Shown piece after piece: positions 18,674 through 27,989 of a DNA stretch of 64,000 nucleotides. Numbering within the stretch: the first letter of the stretch is position 1; the number at the start of each line of letters is the position of its first letter. The notes beneath the pieces were generated by a model. It made no database searches. It was not told the origin of the DNA and worked only from the letters and a program-made list of their open reading frames with translations. The stretch lies in contig NZ_CP040695.2 of NCBI RefSeq assembly GCF_005954645.2, positions 1,116,001 through 1,180,000 of the forward strand, in the 5' to 3' direction. Made by a program: the position numbers and the translations under genes. The DNA comes from Nocardioides sp. S-1144 (GTDB lineage: Bacteria; Actinomycetota; Actinomycetes; Propionibacteriales; Nocardioidaceae).

Positions 18674-19699
18674 GTGACGACCACACTGCCCGACCTCGAC
18701 CGCACCGAGCGGTCCGAGGCCGACGACCAGCCGCGCCGGCTCTCGCGGCGCAGCACCGGCGCGGACGCCGCGTTCGTCTGGAGCGTGCGCGTCGTCGGCG
18801 CCTCGGTGCTCGTCATCACCGGCGGGGTGGCGATCTTCCTCGGCGCCCAGCTGAAGCCGACCCTGGACCGCTACGGCCTCGCCTTCTTCACCACCCAGGA
18901 GTGGTCGCCCGACACCGACGTCGTCGGGATCGCCGCGGTGATGGTGGGCTCGATCGCGATCGGCCTCACCGCGATGGCGATGGCCTTCCCGCTGGCGGTG
19001 CTGATGGCGCTCTACGTCAGCGAGTACGCGCCGGCCCGGCTGCGCAGCACGCTGGTCTCGGTGATCGACCTGATGGCGGCCGTGCCGTCGATCGTCTACG
19101 GCCTGTGGGCCAAGGACCTGATCATGCCGCACTCCTCGGCACTGGCCCGCTGGATGCACCAGCACCTCGGGTGGATCCCGCTGTTCGACGTCCCCGGCAC
19201 CGACCCGAGCGCTCCGATCCCCGACGCCACGCGCTACATCTCCTCCTCGTTCTGCGCCTCGATCGCGGTCGCGATGATGGTGATGCCGATGGCGTGCGCC
19301 GTCATGCGGCAGGTCTTCTCCCAGACCCCCCAGGGCGAGAAGGAGGCGGCGCTGGCCCTCGGCGCCACGAAGTGGGGCGTCGTCACCAACGTCGTGCTGC
19401 CCTTCGGGCGCGGCGGCATGATCGGCGGGACGATGCTCGGCCTGGGCCGCGCGCTCGGCGAGACGATCGCGGTGCTGCTCATCATCTCGCCGGCCTTCGA
19501 CATCAAGTGGAGCCTGACGGAGGTCGGGTCGAGCAGCGTGAGCGCCCTCATCGCGGGCCGGTTCAGCGACGCCTCCGACGCCCAGCTCTCCGCCCTCCTC
19601 GCCGCCGGGTTCGCCCTCTTCCTGCTCACCCTGGCCGTCAACACCGTCGCCGCGCTGATCGTGAACCGGAGTCGTTCCGGCGAGGGGGTGGACGCCTGA
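18674..19699 (+). CDS. pstC: Phosphate ABC transporter permease PstC
   Basis: A 341-residue inner-membrane permease forming the phosphate channel with PstA. It has about six transmembrane helices after a charged 40-residue N-terminus, and the inner-membrane permease EAA loop (EKEAALALGATKW) that contacts the ATPase PstB. PstC features include EWSPDTDVVGIAAVMVGSIA and the conserved AAVPSIVYGLWAKD loop. The start GTG at 18674 was chosen because the upstream in-frame ATG at 18614 adds a non-conserved stretch. It is first in the phosphate locus, downstream of the PHO box. The stop shares one base with the pstA start. Confidence 0.95.
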   Translation: MTTTLPDLDRTERSEADDQPRRLSRRSTGADAAFVWSVRVVGASVLVITGGVAIFLGAQLKPTLDRYGLAFFTTQEWSPDTDVVGIAAVMVGSIAIGLTAMAMAFPLAVLMALYVSEYAPARLRSTLVSVIDLMAAVPSIVYGLWAKDLIMPHSSALARWMHQHLGWIPLFDVPGTDPSAPIPDATRYISSSFCASIAVAMMVMPMACAVMRQVFSQTPQGEKEAALALGATKWGVVTNVVLPFGRGGMIGGTMLGLGRALGETIAVLLIISPAFDIKWSLTEVGSSSVSALIAGRFSDASDAQLSALLAAGFALFLLTLAVNTVAALIVNRSRSGEGVDA

Positions 19700-20916
19700 T
19701 GACGCTCGTCGTCCACACCCCGCCCACCACCGGTCCGGCCGCCCCGGCCGCCCCGGCCGGTCCGGCCGACCCGGCGCCGCGGACCCACCTCCCGTCGCAC
19801 GACGCCGACGCACCGCCCCGCGCGCCGCGGGCCGGCCTCGGGCGGAGGTCGCCCGACGAGCTGTTCGTCCGGTTCGGCGCGTGGTTCTCGGCGCTGGGCC
19901 TGGCGTGGCTGATCACCCAGCGCCTCCTGCCCCTCGCGGGCATCCCCTGGTTCGTCGTCGTCTGGTTCGTCGCGGGCGTCGTCGTCACCGCCGTCGCGAC
20001 GGCGATGACCGGGACGTCGGTCGACGTCAAGGACCGGGTCGCCGCGGTCCTCGTGCACGCCGCGATGGTCGTGGTGCTCGGTGCCCTGGTGAGCGTCGTG
20101 GTGTTCATCGTGCTGCAGGGCTGGCGCCCGCTGACCAACGCCAACTTCTTCCTCGACGACATGAGCGGGGTGGGTCCGCGCGACCCGTTCGACAAGGGCG
20201 GCGTCGGCCACGCGATCGCGGGCTCGCTCGTGCAGGTCGGGATCGCCGTCGCGATCACGCTGCCGCTCGGCATCGGCACCGCCGTCTTCATGACCGAGGT
20301 CGGGGGGCGCTTCGCGCGCATCGTCCGGACCGTCGTGGAGGCGATGACCGCGCTGCCCTCGATCGTGGCGGGGCTGTTCATCTACACGGTCTGGATCATC
20401 GCCCTGGGCCAGGAGCGCTCGGGGCTGGCCGCCGGCCTGGCCATCTCGGTGATGATGCTGCCGATCATCGCCCGGGCCGCCGACGTCGTGCTCCGGGTCG
20501 TCCCCGGCGGGCTGCGCGAGGCGAGCCTCGCGCTCGGCGCGAGCCGCTGGCGCACGGTGTGGCACGTGGTGCTGCCGACCGCGCGCCCCGGCCTGGCCAC
20601 CGCACTGATCCTCGGCGTCGCCCGCGGGATCGGCGAGACCAGCCCGGTGCTGCTCACCTCGGGATCGGCGGCCTTCTACAACGCCGACCCGGCCCACGGC
20701 TCGATGACCTCGTTGCCGCTGTTCATCTTCGACAGCGTCCGCAGCGGCGACAACGCCCTGATGCAGCGCGGCTACGGCGCCGCCCTGGCCCTGCTGCTCC
20801 TCGTCCTCGTCCTCTTCGTCGTGGCGCGCCTCCTCGCGCGGCCCCGCGGCAACCGTCCGACCTTGCGCAGCCGCCTGCGCCGGTCCCCCTCCTCGCGCAC
20901 CCGGAAGGCCTCATGA
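19699..20916 (+). CDS. pstA: Phosphate ABC transporter permease PstA
   Basis: A 405-residue permease and partner of PstC. The first 60 residues are a disordered Pro/Ala-rich extension, followed by three N-terminal helices (about 65-150) and the permease core (about 160-395) with TALPSIVAGLFIYTVW and the EAA loop LREASLALGASRW. It is longer than the usual PstA (about 300 residues) because of the extra N-terminal region. The ATG overlaps the pstC stop by one base, and its own stop overlaps the pstS start by 4 bp. It is normally followed by pstB. Here four other genes come first. Confidence 0.93.
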   Translation: MTLVVHTPPTTGPAAPAAPAGPADPAPRTHLPSHDADAPPRAPRAGLGRRSPDELFVRFGAWFSALGLAWLITQRLLPLAGIPWFVVVWFVAGVVVTAVATAMTGTSVDVKDRVAAVLVHAAMVVVLGALVSVVVFIVLQGWRPLTNANFFLDDMSGVGPRDPFDKGGVGHAIAGSLVQVGIAVAITLPLGIGTAVFMTEVGGRFARIVRTVVEAMTALPSIVAGLFIYTVWIIALGQERSGLAAGLAISVMMLPIIARAADVVLRVVPGGLREASLALGASRWRTVWHVVLPTARPGLATALILGVARGIGETSPVLLTSGSAAFYNADPAHGSMTSLPLFIFDSVRSGDNALMQRGYGAALALLLLVLVLFVVARLLARPRGNRPTLRSRLRRSPSSRTRKAS

Positions 20917-22652
20917 ACGCCCACCTCCACCGCCGGCGGGCCACCGCGCTCGTGCTGGCCGCGGTCGCGCTGCTCGCCGCGGCCGTCCCGTCGGTCGCCG
21001 ACGACACCCGCGACCCCGCACCCCGGGCGGCGGCCGGCGCGGGGCCGTCGGCCCCGGCGGCACCCACGTCCGGGCGGGCGGCGTACGCGACTATCGAGGG
21101 CACCGGCTCGACGTGGTCGAAGATCATGGTCGACCAGTGGATCGCCGACGTCGACTCCAGCGGCATCCGCGTCGTCTACTCCGGCGGTGGCTCGACGAAG
21201 GGCCGCCGCGACTTCGCCCTCAACACCAACGACTTCGCCATCTCCGAGATCCCCTTCCAGGGCACCGACGAGGACGGCAACGCCGACACGAGCAACGGAC
21301 GCGAGTTCGCCTACCTGCCGATCGTGGCCGGCGGCACCGCGTTCACCTACCAGCTCAAGGTCGGCAACGAGCAGGTCAAGAACCTGCGGCTCTCGGGGGA
21401 GACGCTCGCCAAGATCTTCACCAACCAGATCACGACGTGGAACGACCCCGCGATCCAGGCCGACAACAACGGCCGCGGCTTCCCGGCGATCCCGATCACC
21501 CCGGTCGTCCGCTCCGACGGCTCCGGGACGACGGCGCAGCTCACCACCTGGCTCGACAAGGCCCACCCCTCGCTCTGGCGCCCGTACTTCGGCAAGTCCG
21601 GCCTCACGTCGTACTACCCGCGCAAGGGCCGGATGATCGGTCAGTCGGGCTCCGACCAGGTCATGTCGACGATCAAGGCGGCCACCGGCAACGGCACCAT
21701 CGGCTACGTCGAGTACTCCTACCCGCGCGAGGCCGGCTACCCCGTGGTGAAGGTGCTCAACAAGGCCGGCTACTACGTCGAGCCGACCGAGTACAACACC
21801 GCCGTGGCGTTGACGAAGGCCCGGATCAACACCACCGACAAGAACAACCCGAGCACCTACCTCACCCAGATCCTCGACGGCGTCTACACCAACGCCGACC
21901 CGCGGGCCTACCCGATCTCGTCGTACTCCTACATGATCATCCCGACCGGTGCGGGCGACCGGCGGCTCGACTCGACCGCGAAGCGGCAGACCCTCGCCGA
22001 CTTCATGTACTACTCCTTGTGCGGGGGGCAGGCCAAGGCCGGCGACTACGGCTACTCGCCGCTGCCGCTCAACCTGGTGCAGGCCGGCTTCGAGCAGCTC
22101 GCCAAGCTGAAGAAGGCCGACCCGGCCGTCGTGCTCGACAACCGCGACGTCACGACCTGCGCCAACCCGACCTTCGACGGCACGAACCCGAACAAGAACG
22201 TCCTCGCGGAGAAGGCGCCGATGCCCGCGGCCTGCGACCAGCAGGGGGCCGGGCCCTGCGGCACCGAGACCGGGACCGGCGAGCCCAGCACCGACGACCC
22301 CGCGGCCCCGAGCACCGACGGAGCCGGTAGCGGCGACGGCACGGGCACCGGTGGTGGCGGCGGTGCGCCGGCGCCCGGCGCGGGCCCGGGCGGCGCCACG
22401 CCGGACGCGCCCGGAGGCGGCGCCCCGGCACAGGTCGACCCCGAGACCGGGGCCGTCGTCGGCACCGCGGACGCCGGCGGCCCGACGACGGTGGACGAGA
22501 TCTACGCGACCTCGACGCTCGTCGACGACCGCCCCACGGACGCCCGGACCTTCGGGTGGGTGGCCGTGGTCGAGCTGCTCGCCCTGGTGCTGGTGCCCGG
22601 CATCGTGGTCTCGGTGCTGCGTCGCCGCCGCCGCGAGGGGCAGGTCGCGTGA
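20913..22652 (+). CDS. pstS: Phosphate-binding protein PstS, C-terminally membrane-anchored
   Basis: A 579-residue phosphate-capture protein. After a signal peptide (about 1-29), the PstS fold (about 55-420) shows the phosphate-binding loops EGTGSTWSKI and VVRSDGSGTT plus LSGETLAKIFTNQITTWND. There is no lipobox cysteine. Instead the chain continues through a Gly/Pro/Thr-rich linker (about 435-525) into a transmembrane helix (about 548-568) and an Arg-rich cytoplasmic tail. The anchor replaces the usual lipid tether. It overlaps pstA by 4 bp and the next gene by one base. Confidence 0.92.
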   Translation: MNAHLHRRRATALVLAAVALLAAAVPSVADDTRDPAPRAAAGAGPSAPAAPTSGRAAYATIEGTGSTWSKIMVDQWIADVDSSGIRVVYSGGGSTKGRRDFALNTNDFAISEIPFQGTDEDGNADTSNGREFAYLPIVAGGTAFTYQLKVGNEQVKNLRLSGETLAKIFTNQITTWNDPAIQADNNGRGFPAIPITPVVRSDGSGTTAQLTTWLDKAHPSLWRPYFGKSGLTSYYPRKGRMIGQSGSDQVMSTIKAATGNGTIGYVEYSYPREAGYPVVKVLNKAGYYVEPTEYNTAVALTKARINTTDKNNPSTYLTQILDGVYTNADPRAYPISSYSYMIIPTGAGDRRLDSTAKRQTLADFMYYSLCGGQAKAGDYGYSPLPLNLVQAGFEQLAKLKKADPAVVLDNRDVTTCANPTFDGTNPNKNVLAEKAPMPAACDQQGAGPCGTETGTGEPSTDDPAAPSTDGAGSGDGTGTGGGGGAPAPGAGPGGATPDAPGGGAPAQVDPETGAVVGTADAGGPTTVDEIYATSTLVDDRPTDARTFGWVAVVELLALVLVPGIVVSVLRRRRREGQVA

Positions 22653-25282
22653 TGGGCACCCCGACGCCCCGCTCCCGTCGCCGGCCGCTCGGTGCGCTCG
22701 GCGCGCTCGTCCTGGTGGCGCTCCTCCTGGCCGTGCCCAGCGGCGCCGCGGGCCGCTCGGCCCCCGCTGCCCCCGGTGCCCCCGGAGCGCCGGCCGCCGG
22801 CTACGAGAAGACCCGCACCCTCACCCGCACCTTCGTCGACGCCCAGGGCCAGCAGGTCGTCGACTCGACCTACGACGTCACCGTGACCGCCGACCAGACC
22901 ACCGACCTGCGCGGTCGGCAACGGGTGGAGGTGTCGTGGAGCGGCGCCCGGCCCAGCGCGGGCCGCGCCAGCAACCCGTACGGCGTCGGCGGGCTCCAGC
23001 AGGAGTACCCGGTCGTCGTCCTCCAGTGCCGCGGGCGCGACGACGCGACCCTGCCCCCCGATCGGCAGCTGCGGCCCGAGACCTGCTGGACCTCGGCCTA
23101 CGCCCAGCGCTCGCAGGTGCAGAAGTCGATCGCCGTCGAGTCGACCTGGACCAAGGACCTGTACGCCGACCCGGCCGACAAGCAGCGCGTGTCCGGCATG
23201 GAGCCGCTGCCCGACGCGACCGCGTGCCCGACCGCGGACACCGACGGCTTCGCGACCCACCTGACCGAGTTCGTGAGCGCCGCGGGCACGGTGTTCCCGG
23301 CGTGCGACGCCGAGCAGATGCCTCCGGAGGCCGCCGTCGGCGGTGCCTTCCCGCCCGCCGAGGTGGCGGCCTTCACCGACCTCGACGGCAACGGGTCGGT
23401 GCAGTTCGAGGTCCGCAGCAACGTCGAGAACGAGTCGCTCGGCTGCTCCCACGAGGTCGACTGCTCGATCGTCGTCCTCCCGATCGTCGGGCTCAGCTGC
23501 GACCAGGAGGCGGCCGAGCCGACCCGCCTGGACCGCGAGTGCCGCTCGTCCGGCGTCTTCGGGGCCGGGTCGAGCAACTTCACCAACCTCGGGGCCGCGC
23601 AGGCCGTCAGCCCGTCGCTGTGGTGGTCGGCGTCCAACTGGCGCCACCGGTTCACCATCCCGATCACCTTCGGCCTGCCGCCCAGCGTGTGCGACGTGCT
23701 CGACTCCCGCTCGCCGGTGGGCTTCTACGGCTCCGAGCTGCTCGCCCAGGCTGCGCTGCAGTGGGCCCCGGCGTACTGCCTGGACGAGGAGCGGTTCAAG
23801 TTCGAGCTCAACCAGATGTCGGACATCGCCGGCTTCAACCTCATGCAGGAGGGCCGGGCCCCGGCGGCGGTGGTCTCCTCCGAGCACGAGCGGACCGGCG
23901 GACCGGTCGGCTACGCGCCGACCGCGCTGACCGGCTTCGGCATCGGCTACGTCGTCGACCGGCCCGACAACGCCGGCGAGCTGACCGACCTCCGGCTGAC
24001 CCCACGCCTGATCGCCAAGCTGCTCACCCAGAGCTACCTCGGCTCCGACCTCGGGCGCGGCCACCCCGGCATGACCGACAACTTGCTCGCGATCGTCGAG
24101 GACCCCGAGTTCCAGGCCCTCAACCGCGGCCTCAGCACCAACGCCCAGGAGGCGGCGGCCACCCTGCTCGCGCTCTCCGACGACTCCGACGTGATCCAGC
24201 AGCTCACCGAGTACATCGCCCAGGACCGCGCCGCGATGGCGTTCGTCCGGGGCCGGCCCGACGAGTCCGGCATGGTCGTCAACCCCAGCTACCGGGGCAT
24301 CGAGCTGCCGCGCGCCGAGTGGCCGCTGCTCGACACCTACGTGCCGGAGACCCAGGACGTCTGCCGCACCGACAACCCGGCGGTCTACTTCAACCAGCTC
24401 GCCGCTCCCGTGACCCGGCTGCGGCAGGTGGCCGAGGCCGTCCTCGACGGGTGGCCGAACGTGCAGACCCGCTGCGAGCGCGACCCCGCGACCGGCAGGG
24501 ACAAGACCGGCCGGGTCGACCAGCAGTCCTACGGCTCCCGGTTCATGCTCGGCATCGTCAGCCTCGGCGACGCCGCCCGCTACGGGCTGCGCGTCGCGCG
24601 GCTGCGGACCGCACCGGGCACCTTCGTCGCACCGACCGAGCGGGCGCTGGGCGCCGCGATCGGGATCTCCGAGCAGGCCGGGCCGCGCCGCCCGTTCGCG
24701 CTCGACCAGGCCGACGTCGTCCGCAACCGCCAGGCCTACCCCGGCACCATGGTCGTCTACACCGCCGCCAGGACCCGCGGTCTCGAGAAGGACGTCGCCG
24801 CCGACGTCGCCTCCTTCATCCGCATCGCGACGACCGAGGGACAACGGCAGGGGAGCGGGAACGGCCGGCTGCCGGGCGGCTTCGTGCCGATCCGGGCCAC
24901 CGGGCCGACCGCCAAGCTGCTCGCCTCGGCCCGCGAGGTCGCCGACGCCGTCGAGGCCCAGACGCCGAGGCCGGCCGAGCCGACCGAGGAGCCGGACGTC
25001 GACGACGGCGGCGGCGGTGGGACGCAGCCGCCGGGGGTCACCCCCACCGAGGACGACCTGACGCCGCCGTCGGACCCCGTGCCGAGCGCGGCACCGACGA
25101 CCACCGCGCCGGAGGTGGTCGCCGAGGTCGACGACGAGGTGGTGCCGACCGCGGCCACGGCCTCGGAGTCGTCGGGGCTGGCCGGCGCGCTCTTCCCGGT
25201 GCTGCTCGGGGTGGGCCTGCTCGCCCTGGTGGGCACCGTCGGGTCGCGCTTCTTCGTGCGGCCGCCGCGGAGCCTCTCGTGA
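22652..25282 (+). CDS. Large anchored extracellular protein of the pst locus, PBP-like
   Basis: An 876-residue protein of unknown function. It has a signal peptide (about 1-37), a long cysteine-containing extracellular region, and in its second half a stretch that resembles a periplasmic-binding fold of the PstS class: YAPTALTGFGIGYVVD, then LTPRLIAKLLTQSYLG, then VVNPSYRGIELP. No phosphate-type SGSGT loop is visible. It ends with an acidic Pro/Thr linker (about 775-835) and a transmembrane helix (about 845-865). It shares one base with pstS and overlaps the sortase-like gene by 4 bp, so all three should be made together. A role in phosphate or phosphopolymer capture at the surface is inference. 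Confidence 0.75.
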   Translation: MGTPTPRSRRRPLGALGALVLVALLLAVPSGAAGRSAPAAPGAPGAPAAGYEKTRTLTRTFVDAQGQQVVDSTYDVTVTADQTTDLRGRQRVEVSWSGARPSAGRASNPYGVGGLQQEYPVVVLQCRGRDDATLPPDRQLRPETCWTSAYAQRSQVQKSIAVESTWTKDLYADPADKQRVSGMEPLPDATACPTADTDGFATHLTEFVSAAGTVFPACDAEQMPPEAAVGGAFPPAEVAAFTDLDGNGSVQFEVRSNVENESLGCSHEVDCSIVVLPIVGLSCDQEAAEPTRLDRECRSSGVFGAGSSNFTNLGAAQAVSPSLWWSASNWRHRFTIPITFGLPPSVCDVLDSRSPVGFYGSELLAQAALQWAPAYCLDEERFKFELNQMSDIAGFNLMQEGRAPAAVVSSEHERTGGPVGYAPTALTGFGIGYVVDRPDNAGELTDLRLTPRLIAKLLTQSYLGSDLGRGHPGMTDNLLAIVEDPEFQALNRGLSTNAQEAAATLLALSDDSDVIQQLTEYIAQDRAAMAFVRGRPDESGMVVNPSYRGIELPRAEWPLLDTYVPETQDVCRTDNPAVYFNQLAAPVTRLRQVAEAVLDGWPNVQTRCERDPATGRDKTGRVDQQSYGSRFMLGIVSLGDAARYGLRVARLRTAPGTFVAPTERALGAAIGISEQAGPRRPFALDQADVVRNRQAYPGTMVVYTAARTRGLEKDVAADVASFIRIATTEGQRQGSGNGRLPGGFVPIRATGPTAKLLASAREVADAVEAQTPRPAEPTEEPDVDDGGGGGTQPPGVTPTEDDLTPPSDPVPSAAPTTTAPEVVAEVDDEVVPTAATASESSGLAGALFPVLLGVGLLALVGTVGSRFFVRPPRSLS

Positions 25283-26238
25283 CGGTGACCAGCGACCAGC
25301 CGGCGGGCCCGGTGCCCGTCGAGGAGCCCGTCGACGCGGCGGCCGCGCCCGCGGCGGGCGCTCCGGGCCGTGCGCCGAGGGCGCCGCGGCCGGCCCGGCC
25401 GCCCGCCGAGGGCGCGCACGCCGTCGTCCAGACCACCCTGGTGATGGTCGCGATCGTCTGCCTCTGGACCTGCGCCCAGGTGCTCGTGCTCAGCGGGATC
25501 TCCCAGGACCGGGAGCAGAGCCTGCTCCACGACCGGTTCCGCACCCAGCTGGCCGACCTGACCGCGCCGATCGGCCCCGTCGTGCCCGCGGGCGACCCGG
25601 TCGCGCTGCTCAGCGTCCCCGCCATCGGGCTCGAGGAGGTCGTCGTCGAGGGCACCGCCTCCGGCGACCTCCGGGCCGGGCCCGGACACCGGCGCGACAC
25701 GGTGCTCCCGGGGCAGGTCGGCGTCTCGCAGGTCTACGGCCGCGCCGGCACCTACGGCGGCCCGTTCCAGCGCCTCACCTCCCTGCAGGTCGGTGACACC
25801 GTCGGCCTCGTCACCGCCCAGGGCGAGCGCACCCTGCGGGTCATCGGCGTCCGGTACGACGGCGACCCGCTCCCGCAGCCGCCGGGCGACGGCGTCGCGC
25901 GGCTGACCCTCGTCTCCGCGGTCGGCGAGGGCCGGCTCTCGGCCCTGACCCCCGACACCACTGTCTACGTCGACGCCGAGACGACCGACGGCGCGCCTGC
26001 GCCGGGCGGGCGTCCCGTCGTCCTGCCGGAGTCGGAGCGGGCGATGGCCACCGACGGCGCCGCCCTGCCCCTGCTCGCCCTCTGGCTCGCCCTCCTGCTG
26101 GCGCTGACGCTCGGGGTCGTCGCCGCCCGACAACGCTGGTCGGCCGCCCTGGTCTGGGTGCTCGCGAGTCCGCTCGCGCTCGCCCTGGCCTGGATGACCA
26201 CGGACACGCTCGTGCGTCTCCTGCCGAACCTGGTCTAA
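25279..26238 (+). CDS. Sortase-like membrane protein lacking catalytic residues
   Basis: A 319-residue protein with a Pro/Ala-rich N-terminus, a transmembrane helix (about 45-65), a sortase E/F-type beta-barrel (about 100-230) and two C-terminal helices (about 260-315). The sortase pattern is clear: VPAIGLEEVVVEGTASGDLR, then GPGHRRDTVLPGQVGVSQVY, then GTYGGPFQRLTSLQVGD. But the catalytic His position (normally GHR before TYG.PF) reads GRAGTYGG, the Cys position (normally LTTC) reads LTLVSA, and the terminal Arg is absent. It should be inactive as a transpeptidase and may act as a binding or assembly partner. It overlaps the upstream gene by 4 bp. Confidence 0.8.
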   Translation: MTVTSDQPAGPVPVEEPVDAAAAPAAGAPGRAPRAPRPARPPAEGAHAVVQTTLVMVAIVCLWTCAQVLVLSGISQDREQSLLHDRFRTQLADLTAPIGPVVPAGDPVALLSVPAIGLEEVVVEGTASGDLRAGPGHRRDTVLPGQVGVSQVYGRAGTYGGPFQRLTSLQVGDTVGLVTAQGERTLRVIGVRYDGDPLPQPPGDGVARLTLVSAVGEGRLSALTPDTTVYVDAETTDGAPAPGGRPVVLPESERAMATDGAALPLLALWLALLLALTLGVVAARQRWSAALVWVLASPLALALAWMTTDTLVRLLPNLV

Positions 26239-26332
26239 CCGGCCAGCGTCGCTCCACCCGCACGACCAGCACCACCGCACCACCACTCCCGCACCACCCC
26301 ACGCAGCACCATCTCTGAGGAGCTCACTCGTC

Positions 26333-27904
26333 ATGTTCGTACGCAGGTCTCTCGCCGGCGTCCTGTCGGCCACCGTGGTCGGCTCGGCCCTCGTGCTCGT
26401 CTCCACCGGCACCGCCCACGCAGCCGTCGACCCCGACGACACCACCTTCACCCCGGTCGCCGCCGACCTCGTCGGCGTCGGCTCCGACACCAGCCAGAAC
26501 GCGCTGTTCCGGCTGGCGAACGCCTACAACGCCACCACCCCGACCCCGGCCAACCGGCTCGTGACCCTCGCCGCCACCGGTGGGGGCGACATCACCCTGC
26601 GCGCCGGCGTCCAGATCGCGCGACCCAACGGCTCCGGCGCCGGCAAGGGCCGGCTGTACGGCGCGAACGACACCGCCGACGTCGACTTCGCCCGCTCCTC
26701 CTCCGAGCTCAACGCGGCGGAGGCCAACGCCGGCCTCCAGGCCTTCCCCTTCGCGCTGGACTCCCTGGGCGTCGCGGTGTCCGGCTCCACGGCCTCGAAC
26801 GCCCCGGCCGGCCTGACCGGCGCGCAGATCCTCGGGATCTACAAGGGCGACCTCACCACCTGGAACCAGGTCGGCGGCACGAGCAGCGCCACCATCAAGC
26901 CGCTCATCCCGCAGGACGGGTCGGGCACGCGCTCCTTCTTCCTCAACGAGCTCAAGGCCCTCAACGGCGGCACCACCGTGACCCTCGGCGTGAACGTCGC
27001 CGTCGTCCAGGAGAACGACCCGGCCCCGCTCAGGAACGACGCCAACGCGGTCGGCCCGTTCTCCATCGGCCGCGCCGGCCTGCTCGGCGGCCAGCTGCGC
27101 ATCCCGACCGGCTTCAAGGCCGACCGGGCGCTCTACAACGTCGTCCGCGGCACCGACGCCAGCAAGCCCGAGGTGACCAAGGTCTTCGGCCCGGCCGGCT
27201 TCGTCTGCTCCGACGCCGCGCTCCCGCTCATCGAGGCGGCCGGCTTCAAGCAGCTCGCCACGGCCGAGAACGACGGCGTGTGCGGTGAGGCCACCCAGGC
27301 CAAGACGACCGACTTCACCACCAACGAGCCGGTCGTCGCGGTCGACACCCGCACGACGGTCGCCGGCGTCAGCACCGCGGCGCGCGCGCTGCGCCTCACC
27401 GCCCGCGTCGCCGGTTCGTCGACGCCGGCCGGCAGCGTGCAGTTCCTCGCCAACGGCACCGTCCTCGGCTCCGTCGGCCTCAGCGGCGGCACCGCCGTCC
27501 TGAGCCGGACCGGCGTGGCGCCGGGCCGGTACGCCGTCACCGCCCGCTTCGTGCCCGCCAGCGGGTCGGCCTACGTCGCCTCGCAGGGCGCCGGCACGGT
27601 CACGGTCAAGGCCGCCTCGTCGGTCAAGGAGTCCTTCCCGGCCGCGGTGGCCAGGAAGGCGAAGGTCGCCAAGGGCGCCGTCACCGTCACGTTCGCCGGG
27701 ACCTCGGCCAAGCCCAGCGGCAAGGTCACCCTCAAGGAGGGTGCCAAGACCGTCGGCACCGGCGTGCTGCGCAACGGCACCGTGACCATCACGCTGAAGC
27801 GGGCCAAGGTCGGCGCCGGCAAGAGCACGCTGAAGGCGGTCTACGGCGGCGACGCCAACGGCTTCGGCTCCTCGAAGAGCTTCACCGTCACCTTCAAGAA
27901 GTAG
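26333..27904 (+). CDS. Second PstS-type binding protein with Ig-like repeats
   Basis: A 523-residue exported protein. After a signal peptide (about 1-30), a PstS-like domain (about 35-330) carries GVGSDTSQNAL, DSLGVAVSG, LTGAQILGIYKGDLTTWNQ and the anion loop PQDGSGTRS. The C-terminal part (about 340-523) contains two bacterial Ig-like (Big_5 type) modules rich in Gly, Val, Thr and Lys, the second with KAKVAKGAVTVTFAG. There is no lipobox or transmembrane anchor, so it may be released or held to the wall by the Ig modules. It is 94 bp after the sortase-like gene with its own GAGGAG ribosome site. Phosphate or a phosphate-containing ligand is likely. Confidence 0.83.
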   Translation: MFVRRSLAGVLSATVVGSALVLVSTGTAHAAVDPDDTTFTPVAADLVGVGSDTSQNALFRLANAYNATTPTPANRLVTLAATGGGDITLRAGVQIARPNGSGAGKGRLYGANDTADVDFARSSSELNAAEANAGLQAFPFALDSLGVAVSGSTASNAPAGLTGAQILGIYKGDLTTWNQVGGTSSATIKPLIPQDGSGTRSFFLNELKALNGGTTVTLGVNVAVVQENDPAPLRNDANAVGPFSIGRAGLLGGQLRIPTGFKADRALYNVVRGTDASKPEVTKVFGPAGFVCSDAALPLIEAAGFKQLATAENDGVCGEATQAKTTDFTTNEPVVAVDTRTTVAGVSTAARALRLTARVAGSSTPAGSVQFLANGTVLGSVGLSGGTAVLSRTGVAPGRYAVTARFVPASGSAYVASQGAGTVTVKAASSVKESFPAAVARKAKVAKGAVTVTFAGTSAKPSGKVTLKEGAKTVGTGVLRNGTVTITLKRAKVGAGKSTLKAVYGGDANGFGSSKSFTVTFKK

Positions 27905-27920
27905 TCCCAGCACCCGGGGC

Positions 27921-27948
27921 CGGGCGGTCGCACCCCCGCGACCGCCCG
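27921..27948 (+). terminator. Strong hairpin between second pstS-like gene and pstB
   Basis: CGGGCGGTCGC-ACCCCC-GCGACCGCCCG is a perfect 11-bp stem with a 6-nt loop, 17 bp after the stop. It may terminate part of the transcripts or protect the upstream message, giving much more binding protein than ATPase, as in other transporter operons. Confidence 0.65.
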
Positions 27949-27989
27949 GTGCCGGGCAGGACACGAGACAGCCACGAGATCGGACCCCG

